Shown piece by piece: positions 37,228 through 49,178 of a stretch of 64,000 nucleotides of DNA. Under the pieces are notes generated by a model. The model had not been told where the DNA came from, made no database searches, and saw nothing but the letters and a program-made list of their open reading frames with translations. Position 1 is the first letter of the stretch; each line of letters opens with the position of its first letter. Made by a program: the position numbers and the translations under genes. Source of the stretch: Bubalus kerabau (taxonomy: Eukaryota; Chordata; Mammalia; Artiodactyla; Bovidae). The stretch lies in the NCBI RefSeq assembly GCF_029407905.1, contig NW_026577903.1:310001-374000 (forward strand). Reading direction: 5' to 3'.

Positions 37228-37449
37228 TTGCTTTCTTACATTTAATATGTTCGGATGGTGCCAGTCACTATTCATGCAGAGTCAAAAATCTCTTTTGTTT
37301 CTGTGTAAAAGGGAGGTCCTTTCAAGTCGTGAATGTTTAAGAAGTTTCATTTATTTGGAAGTGACCTAGCTATTCAATACACTGTCGTCACTTAGTTTAG
37401 CACCAGGATAGAAACTCAGGTAACCAAAACACCTGGAGGAACGATTGTA

Positions 37450-37630
37450 AGTTCAGTTCAGTTCAGTTGCTCAGTCGAGTCTGACTCTTTGTGACCCCGT
37501 GGCCTGCAGGACGCCAGGCTTCCGTGTCCATCACCAACTCCAGGGGCTTGCTCAAACTCATGTCCATCGAGTCAGTGATGCCATCCAACCATCTTATCCT
37601 CTGTCGTCCCCTTCTCCTCTGCCTTCAATC
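37450..37630 (-). mobile_element. Bov-tA-type SINE, antisense, unit 1
   Basis: The plus strand reads the reverse complement of a Bov-tA SINE: 'agttcagttcagttcagttg', 'tctgactctttgtgacccc', 'ccatcaccaactcc', 'aaactcatgtccatcgag', 'atgccatccaaccatctt', 'cctctgtcgtccccttctcc'. It is about 181 bp and missing part of the element's sense-strand start. The matching copy in unit 2 shows that the insertion predates the tandem duplication. Confidence 0.95.
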
Positions 37631-38404
37631 AAGACTATGAGAGGCAGATATTTTAGAGTATAATTATTGTTAAGAGTTTATCTAAAAGCTCATATCACAT
37701 TTACATTTTTTACATTGGTTGTTGCTGTTTCCAGGTACTTTCTTGCTGACAAGCTTGTGACACATATAACAATAGAGCAATTTTTACCTCAAAAGAAACC
37801 TAGGCACTATGAACATGTTGTGCTTAATGTTGTTGACTCTTAGACATGTCTATAGTGGAGGAACAAAACCAAAAATACTAGATATTTAATATTGACTAGT
37901 TCCCAGTTCACGGGACTCTGACATTCATTTAGCTCAATGTTTTCTTGTATTTCCAGCAGTTTGATTTGGAAGGGCTGCCTTGTCTTGAGACCATTGAAAT
38001 CAGAACTCAGAACTTGAGCAATATTATCAAAAAACACAAGGCTCACACTGACATATACCTTAATCCAGACAGACAGACAAGACATCTTCCAGTTTTCCGC
38101 CTGAGATTTAAAATATTTCTTTGAGCCGTTTTCCTGGGAAGTGGGGGGGGGGGAGTGGGGGTGGCAGCGAGGCAGGCTTGGGTAACAAGCTAATTGTTGG
38201 TCATTGCATATGCAAAGAACCAGCTTTCCGGGTTCCAAGGAAAAAAGTTTCCTTGGTACCCAATTTTGTTTGGATCTATAGACTCTCATGGCCCTCCTAG
38301 GTCAGGACATCTTTCCTTTCTGTAGTCCTCGTTTGAACCCTAAATCATACACAGCTTGGACTGTCTCTGTGGGGTGGATGTATTGTCCTCGTGTTTGACC
38401 TGGC

Positions 38405-38860
38405 GGCAGTAGCGAGGTCCGAGAGCCTCTCCTGGAACCGGGCGTGGGGACGGGGCTCACCGGGAGCCCCTGGTGGAAGTGGGCAACGCGCCGGGAGCGC
38501 GCCAGGGGCGGGGCGATCCCGGGCGGCGCGGGTCGGGGTTCTGGTCGGGAGGGGGTGGGGGCGGTAACAGTTGTGCTCTTGGGGGTCCCCACTGCAGCTG
38601 GAAACGCGCTGGGAGTGCGGCAGGGGCGGGGTGAACCCGGGTGGCGCGGGGCGGGGATCGGCTCCTGGCGGGGGTGGGGGAGGGCTTCCCAGTTGTGCTC
38701 TCGGTGGTGGCCACTGAGGCTGGAAACGCGCCGGGAGCGCACCCGGGGCGGGGTAAACCTGGGCTGCGTGGGTCGAGATTTAGATGGCTGTGGGTGGGGG
38801 TTCGGTCCCAGTTGTGCTCTCCGGGGTCGCCACTGCGGCTAGGAACGCCCATTTCGTGCG
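38405..38860. promoter_or_regulatory. CpG-island-like GC-rich subrepeats, unit 2
   Basis: Subrepeat phase marks 'cagttgtgctct' lie near 38567, 38691 and 38810 (about 120 bp apart), preceded by a partial repeat starting near 'ggaaccgggcgtgggg'. Several 'ggggcggggc' GC boxes and dense CpG. It is longer at its start than unit 1. Confidence 0.5.
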
Positions 38861-39372
38861 CTCCTGTGTCCACAAGGATCCACATCTAGTGGGTGCAGCG
38901 GAGGGCTGCGGGCCACAGGTCAGGGAACTGGGACTGCTTGGAGCAGGGAACCACGTATTCCGCCCTCTGTTGGCACATTCTCGGAGCTCCCCAACCTGGC
39001 GGTTGCAGAAAGGCCTCGCCCTTGGTGTCAAGGCCTTTACCGCTCCACCCCTTTGCTGAAAAATCTCAGTCTGCACGGTTTTCCCAAGCAGCCTAGTGTC
39101 CCCTGGAAGTCCAAGGGACAGAACCCTGAACTCTGGCCGGCTGGCCCAGCCCTGCTTCTGGCACTTTGTAGGCCAGCGGGCCCTGGAGCACCTGCTAGGA
39201 TGAGAAAGGGAAGGGTCCGTGAATTGCACCCTAGAAAGTTAGTAGGGTGCATGGATTTCAAACCCTGGTGGCCGCCCGGGCAGCAAAGAAGTGGGGAGGG
39301 CACCTTGCTGCCCTTTCATGGCAGAATCTGTGGCTGTCCTGATGCTTGGGCCTTTTCATGGGGACCTTGTGC

Positions 39373-39378
39373 AATAAA
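39373..39378 (+). terminator. polyadenylation signal AATAAA, unit 2
   Basis: The same 'gcaataaaagtttggtg' phrase as in unit 1, with a GT-rich downstream element. Confidence 0.45.
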
Positions 39379-40931
39379 AGTTTGGTGTTTTGGTACTGAA
39401 TAATTAGAAATTGTAAAAAGTTTAAATTATGTGGTGGTGTAATTAAAAAACAAAACAAAACAAAACCAAGCCCCAAGTGTTTGGCACAGGGAGGTTTAAG
39501 TATTGAAGGCCTGTTTTCCTTGCACTGTGGCATTCTATCAAGAAGTATGCAGGATTTTTTTTTTTTTAAGAAAAGTGTTCGAAGTGAGGGAAACAGGAAA
39601 CCCAGAGGTGCCCCTGTATTTTGGGGAAGGCCTTAGGAGGTCACTTGGAAATGCTGCTGGCTGTGGGGGAGGGGGGCAGATGGGCTGTGCAGGCTTGTCC
39701 TTTGCATTCATGTTCTTGTGTGTAGAAACCCAGCTCGGAGCCATCTCCTGATGTGTAAGAATTTCGCAGACAAACCTTGAGCTAAGCAATGCATTTGTTC
39801 CTGAGGAAATGTTTGTCTTAAGCGATGTAAATATCCTATGTATATCCGCTGGACTCTGGCTTCAGGTCGGTTCCCCCAATAGGCTCAGAAGCGACTTGAA
39901 CAAAACAGTATGTTTTCCTCGTACCTTGTTCTCCTAATCTATGTTAAGGAAATGATGTATTTGCCTGGAATACTGCCTTTCTTCAAGATTCATGTCAATC
40001 AGTTTTTGGCCCAGGATGACTCACCTGCTGCCAATGTGACCTCAAGGCATGTCGTGGGGGAGGGGCCTGGTGCCATTCCCTGAGACAGTGCCTTTCTTTC
40101 CTTAGCTGACTGCTAGTGCCTGTAGAATATCTGGCTAGAGACCAGCAGGGCGTACACCCCGCCTCAAGTCTAAGTCAGCAGCTTTCTCTATCTCATTTAT
40201 ACTTTAATAACAATTGATGACACAAAAGCTCTGAGCGATCAAATCATATCAAATCTTCATTTCAGATTGAAGATGCATTCCATGGTATTGCCATCTTAAG
40301 TCTTTCCATTGTTATGGAATATCTGTCCATGTATTCAGGATAGTTTTCAGCCAGGGTGTATAATTTCCAGTGTGCCAGTCTTGTCATCCTCGTTACATCC
40401 ATGGCAAAGTGTTATATTCATGTTGACATTATTGAAATGGAATTTTTTTTAATTCCTTTTCAGATTATTATCTGCTAATATATACAGAAAAAACTGTGTA
40501 ATCTTTCGTTTTTATCAGTTTGGACAGCTTGATAGTTGTCTTTAATTTCTTTCCTTTCTCATACTTTAAGATTTTCTGGGCACCGTACATGTACTGCCTC
40601 AGCCCTAATCTCAGTCATGTGTTCAAAGAACTTCTGTCCTTTATTTGTTTACTTATTTTTTGCAACATTGAATTCGTTTTGACTATGCTGGGTCTCTGCT
40701 GCAAGATGGAAGTTGCTAGGACCTCTGGACTGCAGTCTTCCATCTCTTATTGACCTCTTGTTGACTTCTGCAGAATCCTGGTTGGCGGGAGCTTGTTAGT
40801 TCCTTGTTCCTTACCAGGACCTCCTGTGGTAAGTGTTTTTCTCTTCTCTGTTGCCTGGTAAGGGTGGATGGTCATTGGCATCCCAAAGCTAGCTAGAAGT
40901 CAATTATTTAGGCAGGCTTGTGCATAGATAT

Positions 40932-41226
40932 GGGAGAAGGCAATGGCACCCCACTCCAGTACTCTTGCGTGGAAAATCCCATGGATGGAGGAGCCTGGTA
41001 GGCTGCAGTCCATGGGGTGGTTAAGAGTCGGACACCACTGAGCGACTTCACGTTCACTTTTCACTTTCATGCATGGGAGGAGGAAATGGCAACCCACTCC
41101 AGTGTTCTTGCCTAGAGAACCCCAGGGACTGCGGGGCCTGGTGGGCTGCCGTCTATGGGGTCGCACAGAGTCGGACACGACTGAAACGACTTAGCAGCAG
41201 CGGCGGCGGCAGCAGCAGCAGAAGCA
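40932..41226 (+). mobile_element. BovA-type SINE, unit 2
   Basis: The same insertion as at 36459, better preserved. It has 'ccactccagtactcttgcgtgg' split as a normal BovA start, then 'gcacagagtcggacacgac' and 'tgaaacgacttagcagcag'. Flanking duplication 'gtgcat(a/c)gatat' is at 40920-40931 and 41227-41238. Length is about 295 bp with a mixed CAG/CGG tail. Confidence 0.95.
41195..41221. repeat. CAG/CGG trinucleotide tail of the BovA SINE, unit 2
   Basis: CAG repeats interrupted by three CGG units. The unit 1 tail is pure CAG, so the microsatellite diverged after duplication. Confidence 0.85.
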
Positions 41227-41905
41227 GTGCATCGATATCAAAAGGGCTGCAAACAGTCAGGAAGGATCACATATGTCACCGTGAAACACTACTTCTCCAC
41301 TTAGCCAAAGCTAACAAAAGATTTCTGTTCTAGGTCAACCTAGAAGAGATCACTTAAGAGGTAAAGAAACTTAAACTCCATTAGCAAAGGCAGTTCAACA
41401 TCTCAAGAAAACTTGTGCTAGGCACAGAACTCTTTTCTGGGGGTCCACTTTCCCTACAACCTCCTTATCCCATTCTGTACCCATTCCTTTGCTTCTCCCA
41501 TCCTGAAACTGCCACCTGTAAGACAGAACTACTTCGTTTTCCTTCCTCAAGTGCCATTGCATTCCACATACTTTCTTGTAATAACAAGTCATACATTTCC
41601 CTTCAGCAACCAAGAACTGACTTTTATATTGGCATTGGCTATAGCCCGCCCCCCTCCCCCCACCCCCAAGAACAGAACAAAACAAAACAAAACAATTGCT
41701 TTCTTACATTTAACATGTCAGGATGGTGCCAGACACTATTCATGGAGAGTCAAAAATCTCTTTTGTTTCTGTGTAAAAGGGAGGTCCTTTCAAGTCGTGA
41801 ATGTTTCAGAACTTTCATTTATTTGGAAATGACCTAGCTATTCAATACACTGTCGTCACAAGGATAGAAACGCGGGTAACCAAAACACCTGGAGAAACGT
41901 TTGTT

Positions 41906-42087
41906 AGTTCAGTTCAGTTCAGTTGCTCAGTCGTGTCTGAGTCTTTGGGACCCCGTGGCCTGAAGGACGCTAGGCTTCCGTGTCCGTCACCAGCTCCAGG
42001 GGCTTGCTCAAACTCATGTCCATCGAGTCAGTGATGCCATCCAACCATCTTATCCTCTGTCGTCCCCTTCTCCTCTGCCTTCAATCA
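41906..42087 (-). mobile_element. Bov-tA-type SINE, antisense, unit 2
   Basis: Co-located with the SINE at 37450 in unit 1 and of the same length. It carries 'gctcagtcgtgtctgag' and ends 'ctcctctgccttcaatc'. Shared ends support duplication of one insertion event. Confidence 0.95.
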
Positions 42088-42869
42088 AGACTATGAGAGG
42101 CAGATATTTTAGAGTTTAATTATTGTTAAGGGTTTGTCTAAAAGCTCATATCACATTTACATTTTTTACTTTTGTTGTTGTCATTTCCAGGTAGTTTCTT
42201 GCTGACAAGCTTGTGACAGATATAACAATAGAGCAATTTTTACCTCAAAAGAAACCTAGGCACTATGAACATGTTGTGCTTAATGTTGTTGACTCTTAGA
42301 CATGTCTATAATGGAGGAGCAAAACCAAAAATACTAGATATTTAATATTGACTAGTTCCCAGTTCACGGGACTCTGACATTCATTTAGGTCAATGTTTTC
42401 TTGTATTTCCAGCAGTTTGATTTGGAAGGGCTGCCTTGTCTTGAGACCATTGAAATCAGAACACAGAACTTGAGCAATATTATCAAAAAACACAAGGCTC
42501 ACACTGACACATACCTTAATCCAAACAGACAGACAAGACATCTTCCAGGTTTCCGCCTGAGATTTAAAATATTTCTTTGAGCCAGTCTTCTGGGGAGTGG
42601 GGGGATGGGGGTGGCAGTAAAGCAGGCTTGGGTAACAAACTAATTCTTGGTCATTGCATATGCAAAGAACCAGCTTTCCGGGTTCCAAGGAAAAAAGTTT
42701 CCTTGGTAACCAACTTTGTCTGGTTCTATAGAATATCATGGCCCTCCTAGGTCAGGTCATCTTGCCTTTCTGTAGTCCTCGTTTTATCCCTAAATCATAG
42801 ACAGCTTGGATTGTCTCTGTGGGGTGTATGTATTGTCCTCATGTTTGACCTGGCGGCAGCAGCGAGGTC

Positions 42870-43330
42870 CGAGAGCCTCTCCTGGAACCGGGCGTGGGGA
42901 CGGGGCTCACCGGGAGCCACTGGTGAAGGTGGGCAGCGCCCCTGGAGCGCGGCAGGGGCGGGGCGAACCCGGGCGGCGCAGGGCGGGTGTCGGCTCCTCT
43001 CGGGGGTAGGGGAGGGCTTCCCAGTTGTGCTCTCGGAGATGGCCACTGCGGCTGGAAACGCGCTGGGAGCACACCCAGGGTGGGGTAAACCTGGGCTGCA
43101 CAGGTCGAGATTCCGCTTGCTGTGGGTGGGGGGTCGGTCCCTGTTGTGCTCCCGGGGGTCGCCAATGTGGCTGGGAACCCGCCGGGAGCCCGGCAGGGCC
43201 GGGGCGAAACCTGGCGGCGCGGGGCGGGGCGGGGGTCCCTTCGCAGCGGGGGTCGGCTCCTGGCGGGGGTGGGGGAGGGCTTTCCAGATGTACTGTTGGG
43301 GGTCGCCATTGCGGCTGGGAATGCCCATTT
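42870..43330. promoter_or_regulatory. CpG-island-like GC-rich subrepeats, unit 3
   Basis: Subrepeat marks lie near 43023, 43140 and 43288. The last interval (about 148 bp) is enlarged by an extra GC-rich piece with 'gggcggggcgggggtcc'. GC boxes and dense CpG as in the other units. Confidence 0.5.
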
Positions 43331-43820
43331 CGTGAACTCCTGGATCCCCAAGGATCGGCATCCATTGGCCACAGTGGAGGGGTGCGGAACACAGGTAAGG
43401 GAACGGGGACTGCCTGGAGCAGGGAACCATGTATTCCGCCCTGTGTTGGCACAGTCTCAGAGCTCCCCAACCTGGCGGTCGCAGAAAGGCCTCGTCTTTG
43501 GGGTCAAGGCCTTTACCGCTCCACCCCTCTGCTGAAAAACCTCAGAGTCTGGGCGGTTTTCCCAAGCAGCCTAGTGTCCGCTGGAAGTCCAAGGGACAGA
43601 ACCCTGAATTCTGGCCGGCTGGCCCAGCCCTGCTTCTGGCACTTTGTAGGCCAGCGGGCCCTGGAGCACCTGCTAGGATGGGAAAGGGAAGGGTACGCGA
43701 ATTGCACCCTGGTGGCCGCCGAGGCAGCAAAGAAGGGGGGAGGGCACCTTACTGCCCTTTAATGGCAGACAGAATCTGTGGCTGTCCTGCTGCGTGGGCC
43801 TTTTCATGGGGACCGTGTGC

Positions 43821-43826
43821 AATAAA
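43821..43826 (+). terminator. polyadenylation signal AATAAA, unit 3, at the satellite junction
   Basis: 'gtgcaataaaagttt' is intact, but the GT-rich downstream element of the other units has been replaced by satellite I. Confidence 0.35.
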
Positions 43827-43831
43827 AGTTT

Positions 43832-45900
43832 ACCGGTGACCTTAGGGAACTTCCCAGTGTGCTTCTGACAGATGAGGGATGCTGTGGAGTTGGCGGGGCC
43901 TCTCAGGACTACGCTGTGTTTGGCGCAATGGAAGAGGGCCTCATCTCCAGGGAAGGCAGGAACCTCAGGCTTCCTCTCCGTTTCGGACTCCGCCCGCAGG
44001 GTCCCTGCAGAGTTGGGACAGGAGAGTCAGGAATCATCTTGTCTGAGGAAGGGAACTCGTTGCCTCTCGAGGTGCTCAGGGGGTCTCAGGCCCCTTGTTC
44101 AGCTGTGTGTGGAACCTGCGGGTGTTTCCGGACGATGCACGACTGTGACAGTGCCCCTTCGTGTTGTGCCTTCACCCACTGGATTGCCTTCGAAGAGGTG
44201 TACGGGCCTCGGGTTCTTTTCAAGAGCGGACAGGGAAATCGGGGTCTTTCGACATGTGGGACCACCCACGGGGCTAGTCTCAAATTTCCTAGTGAGGCCG
44301 GCTACATCCTGAGGTATGCCGGGAAGGCCGGGGACCCTTCCAGACAACGCAGGGGGATCGACTCTCCTGTCGCCATCAGGAGGGGAGAAGGGGCTCAGAT
44401 GAAGTGGGGCCGGAACCCTCGGTGTTACCCTCGAGGGAACCCGGCGTGTCGAGGAACTTTTGGGGGTCGCATGAAGGCTGTCAGGGACCGTTTCGCCCTT
44501 CAGGGCGGAACAGGGGACTTCCCTTGAGAGGCCGTCGCGGGCAAGGGCCTCATCTTGCGAAGACGTGGGAACCACGTGGTTTTTCTCGAGTTGCGGCGGA
44601 TTCTCGAGTTACGACGGGGATCTCAGGCTTCCTCTTGGGTTGGCCCTGGGAAGCCCAATCTTCCCCTCGAGTTGCGAGGGAAAGCTGGGGGTTGTGCTCG
44701 AGTCACTGCAGGGCCCAAGACACCTCATCTAGGCGTGTGTCCGGGACCTAATATTCCTCTCCAGGGAAGGCAGGGATCTCGGGTTTGCATTCCAGGTTAC
44801 CCCGGGGAGTCAGGGCTCGTCTCGAGGGGAAGCCAAGGACTCCGCTCTCCCCTTGAGTCGCGACCCGGATCTCTTGGAGCCCCCTGAGTGGCCTCAAGGG
44901 AGTCCAGCCTCCTCTTCAGTTTGGAGAGAGGACCCGGGATTGCTCTCCAGGCCATGCAGGAAAAGAAGGCCCTCAGTTCGCGAGGACGGGGGCGTCTCAG
45001 GGGTTTCCTCGAGCTGCGGCGCCCGTGGGGGTTTTCTCCTGAGGCACGACGAGGATCTCAGGGAGCCTCTCGTGTGGCGCCAGGGAAGTCATGTCTCCAT
45101 GCGCGTGGCGAGGGGGAGCGCGTCCTGGCTCTCGAGTCACGGGAGGGGACTAGGGCCTCGAGACGCGTTGAAGACGTTCTCTCGAGGTCTTTCTCGGGTG
45201 GCGGCAGGAAACCCTCGTGTCCCTCGCCTTCTGCCGGGGACCTTAGGGAACTTCCCAGGGTGCCTCTGAGAGGTGAGGGATCCTGTGGAGTTGGCGGGGC
45301 CTCTCGGGACTCCGCTAGGTCTGGCGCAACGGAAGAAGGCCTCACCTCGAGGGGAGGCAGGCACCTCAGGCTTCCTCTCCGTTTTGGACTCCGACCGCAG
45401 GGTCCCTGCAGAGTTGGGACAGGAGAGTCAGGCCTCGTCTTTTCTGAGGAAGGAAACCCCGCTTGCCTCTCGAGTTGTTCAGGGGGACTCAGGCCCCTCG
45501 CCGAGCTGTGTGTGGAACACGCGGGTCTTTCCGGATGATGCATGGGGGTGTCAGTGCCCCTTCGTGTTGTGCCTTCACCCACAAGGTTGCCTTCGAAGAG
45601 GTGTCCGGGCCTCGGGTCCTTCTCAAAAGCGGACCGGGGAATCGGGGGCGTTCGGCATGTGGCACCACCCACGTGGCTCGTCTCGAATTTCCTCGTGAGA
45701 CCGGCCTCATCCTGAGGTGCGCCAGGAGGGCCGGGAACCCCTTCCGGACCACGCAGGGGAATCGACTCTCCTGTCGCGATCAGGAGGGGAGAAGGGGCTC
45801 AGATGAAGCGGTGCCGGGACTCTCGGTGTTCCCATCGAGGGAACCCGGGGTGTCAGGGAACCTTTGGGGTTCTCACGAAGGGTGTCAGGTACCGTTTCTC
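43832..45900. repeat. satellite I beta subfamily block, array 2 left edge
   Basis: Carries beta diagnostics ('accttagggaacttccc', 'cctcctcttc', 'gcggaacaggggactt'). It fades into alpha between about 45850 and 46030, where 'ggggaattcaggcttcc' returns. Confidence 0.8.
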
Positions 45901-48900
45901 ACTTCAGGGCGGAACATGGAACTTCTCTTGAGACGCCGTAGTGGGCAAGGGCCTCATCTTGCGAAGACGTTGGAACCACGTGTTTTTTCTCGAGTTGCGG
46001 CGGGATTGTCGAGTGACGACGGGGAATTCAGGCTTCCTCTTCAACTGGCCCAGGGAAGTCCAGTTTTCTTTCGAATTGTGAGTTAGAACTGGGGATTGCT
46101 CTCGAGACACTGCAGGGCCAAATAGACCTCATCTAGGCTTGTGTCCAGGACCTAATGTTCCTCTGCTGGGGCGACAGCTATCTCGGCATTGCATTCTCGA
46201 CTCACCCGGGGAATCAGGCCTCGTCTCGAGGGGAAGCCAAGGACACCGCTCTCCTGTCAAGTTGCGACGGGTATATCTTGGAGCTCACTGTGTGGCCTAA
46301 AATGAGTCAAGCCTCCTGTGGAGTTTGGAGAGAGGACTCAGGATTGCTCTCCAGGCCATACAGCAAAAGAAGGCCCTCATCTCGTGAGGACTGGGGTGTC
46401 ACGTGGGTATTCTCGAGCTGCGGCTCCAGTGTGGTGTTGCTCACGAGGTATAATGGGGAGCTCAGGGAGCCTCTCCTGTGGTGCCAGGGAAGTCAGGTTT
46501 CTATGCTCGTGGCTAAGGGGAGCGCGTCATTGCTCTCGAGTCATGGTAGGGGAATCGCACCTCAAGACGCGTTGAAGAAGGACTCACGAGGTCTTTTACG
46601 GGTTGGGGCAGGAAACCCTTGGTTCCCTCGACTTGTGCCGGTGATCTCAGGAAGGTCTAAGGGTGCCTCTGAGAAGTCAGGGATACTGTGCAGTTGGGAG
46701 GGGCCTCTCGGGACTCCACTGGGTTCGGTGCAATGGAAGAGGGCCTCATCTCAAGTGGAGGCAGGAAACTCATGTTTCCTCTCCTGACTTCCCCTGGGCC
46801 AGATCTGACTCGGATCGCAGTTTCGCTGCAGAGTTCGAACAGGAGAGTCAGGCCTCGTCTTGTGTGGAGGAATGGAACTCTGCTTGCCTCTCCAGTTGTT
46901 CACGGGGTGACAGGTCACTTCTCGAGCTGTGTGTGGTACCTGCGGGTTTCTCCGGACGATACCCGGGGGTGTCAGTGCCCCTTCCTGTTGTGCCTTCATC
47001 AAAAGGGTTATCTTCAAAGAGGTGTCCGGGCATTGGGATCTTATCAAGAGCGGACCGGGAAATTGGGGTCTTTCGGCATGTGTCACCATCCACGAGGCTA
47101 TGTCTCGAATATCATCGTGAGACCGGCCTCATCCTGAGATGCACCGGGAAAGGCGGGAACCCCTTCAAGACAAAACAGGGGAATCGACCCTCCTGTCGCG
47201 ATCAGGAGGGGAGAAGGGGCCCAGATGTAGTGGTGCCGGGAACCTCGGTGTTCTCCTCGAGTCAGACTGGTGTGTCGAGGAACTTTTGAGTTTGCATCAA
47301 GGGTGCCAATACCGATTTGCACTTCAAGACGGAACGTGGGACTTCTCTTGAGACGCTGTAGGGGGCAAGGGCCTCATCTTGCGATGACGGGGGAGCCACG
47401 TGGCGTTTCTGGAGTTGTGGCGGGATTCTCGAGTTTCGACAGGGAATACAGTCTTCCTCATGTGTTGGCCCAGGGAAGTCCTATCTTCCATTCGCGTTTC
47501 AAGGGAGAGCTGGGGATTGCCCTCGAGTCACTGCAGGGCAAAATAGACCTCATCTAGGCTTGTGTCCAGGACTTAATGTTCGTCCCTAGGGGCGACAGGG
47601 ATCTCGGGCTTGCATACCACACTCACCCGGGGAATCAGGCCTCGTCTCGAGGGGAAGCAAAGAACTCTGCTGTCCTTTTGGGTCGCGATGGGTATCTCTT
47701 GGAGCCCACTGTGTGCCCTAAAGGGAGTCAAGCCTCCTGTGGTGTTTGGATAGAGGACTCGGGATTCCTCTCCACGCCATGCAGGAAAAGAAGGCCCTCG
47801 TCTCGCGATGACGGCGGCATCTCGTGGGTTTTCTAGACTGCCGCGCTAGTGCCAGGTTTCTGACGAGGTACGAGAGGGAGCTCAGGGAGCCTCTCGTGTG
47901 GCGCCAGGGAAGTCAGGTCCCCATGAGATGGCTAGGGGGAATTCGTCATTGCTCTCGAGTCATGGTAGGGTAATCGGGCCTCAAGACGGGTTGAAGAAGG
48001 ACTCTCGAGGTCTTTCTCGGGTCACTGCATAAAACCCAGGGTTCCCTTGACTTGTGCCTGCGACCTCAGGGAGCTTCTCAGAGTGCCTCTGAGAAGTCAG
48101 GGATACTGTGCAGTTTGGAGGGGCCTCTCGAGACTCCTCTGCATTTGGTGGAATGTAAGAGAGACTCATCTTGAGTTGAAGCAGGAACCTCAGTGTTCCT
48201 CTCCATTTCTGACTCAGATCGCAAGGTCCCTGCATGTTGGTACAGGAGAGTCAGGCCTCGTCTTTTCTGGAGGATGGCACTCCTCTTGCCTCTCGAGTTG
48301 TTCTCGAGGTGACAGGCCACTTGTCGAGCTGTGTATGTAACCTGCCCGTTTTTCCGGTTGATGCACAGGTGTGTTTGTGCCCCTTAGTGTTGTACCTTCA
48401 TACTCAAGGCTGCCTTCCAAGAGGTGTCCGAGCATCGGATTCTTATCAAGAGCGGACCGGGAAATTGGAGTCTTTCGGCAAGTGGCACCACCCACAAAGC
48501 TACGTATCGAATTTCCCCATGAGACCGGCCTCATCCTGAGTTGTGCAGGGAAGGTCGGGCCCCCTTGCAGACAAAGCAGGGAAATCGACCCACCGGTCAC
48601 GATCAGGAGGGGAGAAGGGGCTTAAATGAAGTGGTGCCGGGAACCTCGGTGTTCCCCTTGAGTGAGACCGGTGTGTTGGGGGACTTTTGGGGTCGCATCA
48701 AGGGTGCCAAGTACCGTTTCGCACTTCAAGACGGAACCTGGGACATCTTTTGAAACGCTGTAACGGGCAAGGGCCTCATCTTGCGATGACGGGAGAACCA
48801 CGTGGTTTTGCTCAAGATGCGGCGGGATTCTCGAGTCATGACCGGGAATTTAGGCTTCCTCTTGTTGGCCTTGAAATCCAATCTTCCATTCGGGTTGCGA

Positions 48901-49178
48901 GGGGGAGCTGGGGATTGCGCTAGAGTCACTGCAGGGCAAAAGAGACCTAATCTAGGCTTGTGTCCAGGATCTACTGTTGCTCTCCAGGGGCGACAGGGAT
49001 CTCGGGTTTGCATTCCAGACTCATCCGGGGAGTCAGTTCTCAGCTCGAGGGTAAGCAAAGAATTCCGCTCTCGTCTCGAGTCGCGATGGGTATCTCTTGG
49101 AGCCCACTGTGTGTACTAAAGGGAGTCAAGCCTCCTGTGGAGTTTGGGGAGAGGACTCGGGATTGGACTCCAGGCCAT

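Larger units (their letters stand above)
33998..38350. repeat. 4.45-kb tandem repeat, unit 1 (5'-truncated)
   Basis: First copy of a long tandem unit, joined to satellite B near 33998. Order within the unit: GC-rich ~120-bp subrepeats (to about 34370); a donor-like 'cacaggtaaggg' at 34419-34430; a moderately GC-rich stretch; AATAAA at 34879; AAAC-rich and poly-T tracts (about 34950-35075); AT-rich unique-looking DNA (about 35080-36446); a BovA SINE (36459-36731); more unique-looking DNA; an antisense Bov-tA SINE (37450-37630); then AT-rich DNA to the next CpG-rich start. Compared with unit 2, about 270 bp at the start is missing. I do not recognise the family. The 1.709 bovine satellite (~3.8 kb, with dispersed repeats) is a possible relative, but the length differs. 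Confidence 0.8.
38351..42802. repeat. 4.45-kb tandem repeat, unit 2 (complete)
   Basis: Complete unit measured from 'acagcttggactgtctctg' at 38351 to the same phrase at 42803, 4452 bp. Order as in unit 1: CpG-rich subrepeats (38405-38860), weakened donor-like site (38919), AATAAA (39373), AT-rich DNA, BovA SINE (40932-41226), antisense Bov-tA SINE (41906-42087), AT-rich tail. It matches unit 1 along its whole length with many small indels and substitutions. The intermediate divergence implies a duplication older than the 38.4-kb compound duplication. No gene product is recognised. Confidence 0.88.
42803..43831. repeat. 4.45-kb tandem repeat, unit 3 (3'-truncated)
   Basis: Only about the first 1.03 kb of the unit is present: the CpG-rich segment (42870-43330), the donor-like CAG|GTAAGG (GT at 43395) and the conserved stretch up to AATAAA (43821). 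It stops at 43831, five bases after the poly(A) hexamer, and satellite I beta begins ('accggtgaccttaggg'). A short deletion relative to units 1 and 2 removes the 'agggtgcatggatttcaaa' region near 43710. Confidence 0.85.

Noticed and set aside
37840..38289. Minus-strand ORF of 149 residues in the 4.45-kb unit, with a 147-residue counterpart at 42296-42739
   Set aside because: Frame is kept in both copies, but nearly all the base differences I checked in the better-aligned part change the amino acid, as expected without purifying selection. No domain is recognisable and there is no promoter context. A formal Ka/Ks test on more copies would settle it.
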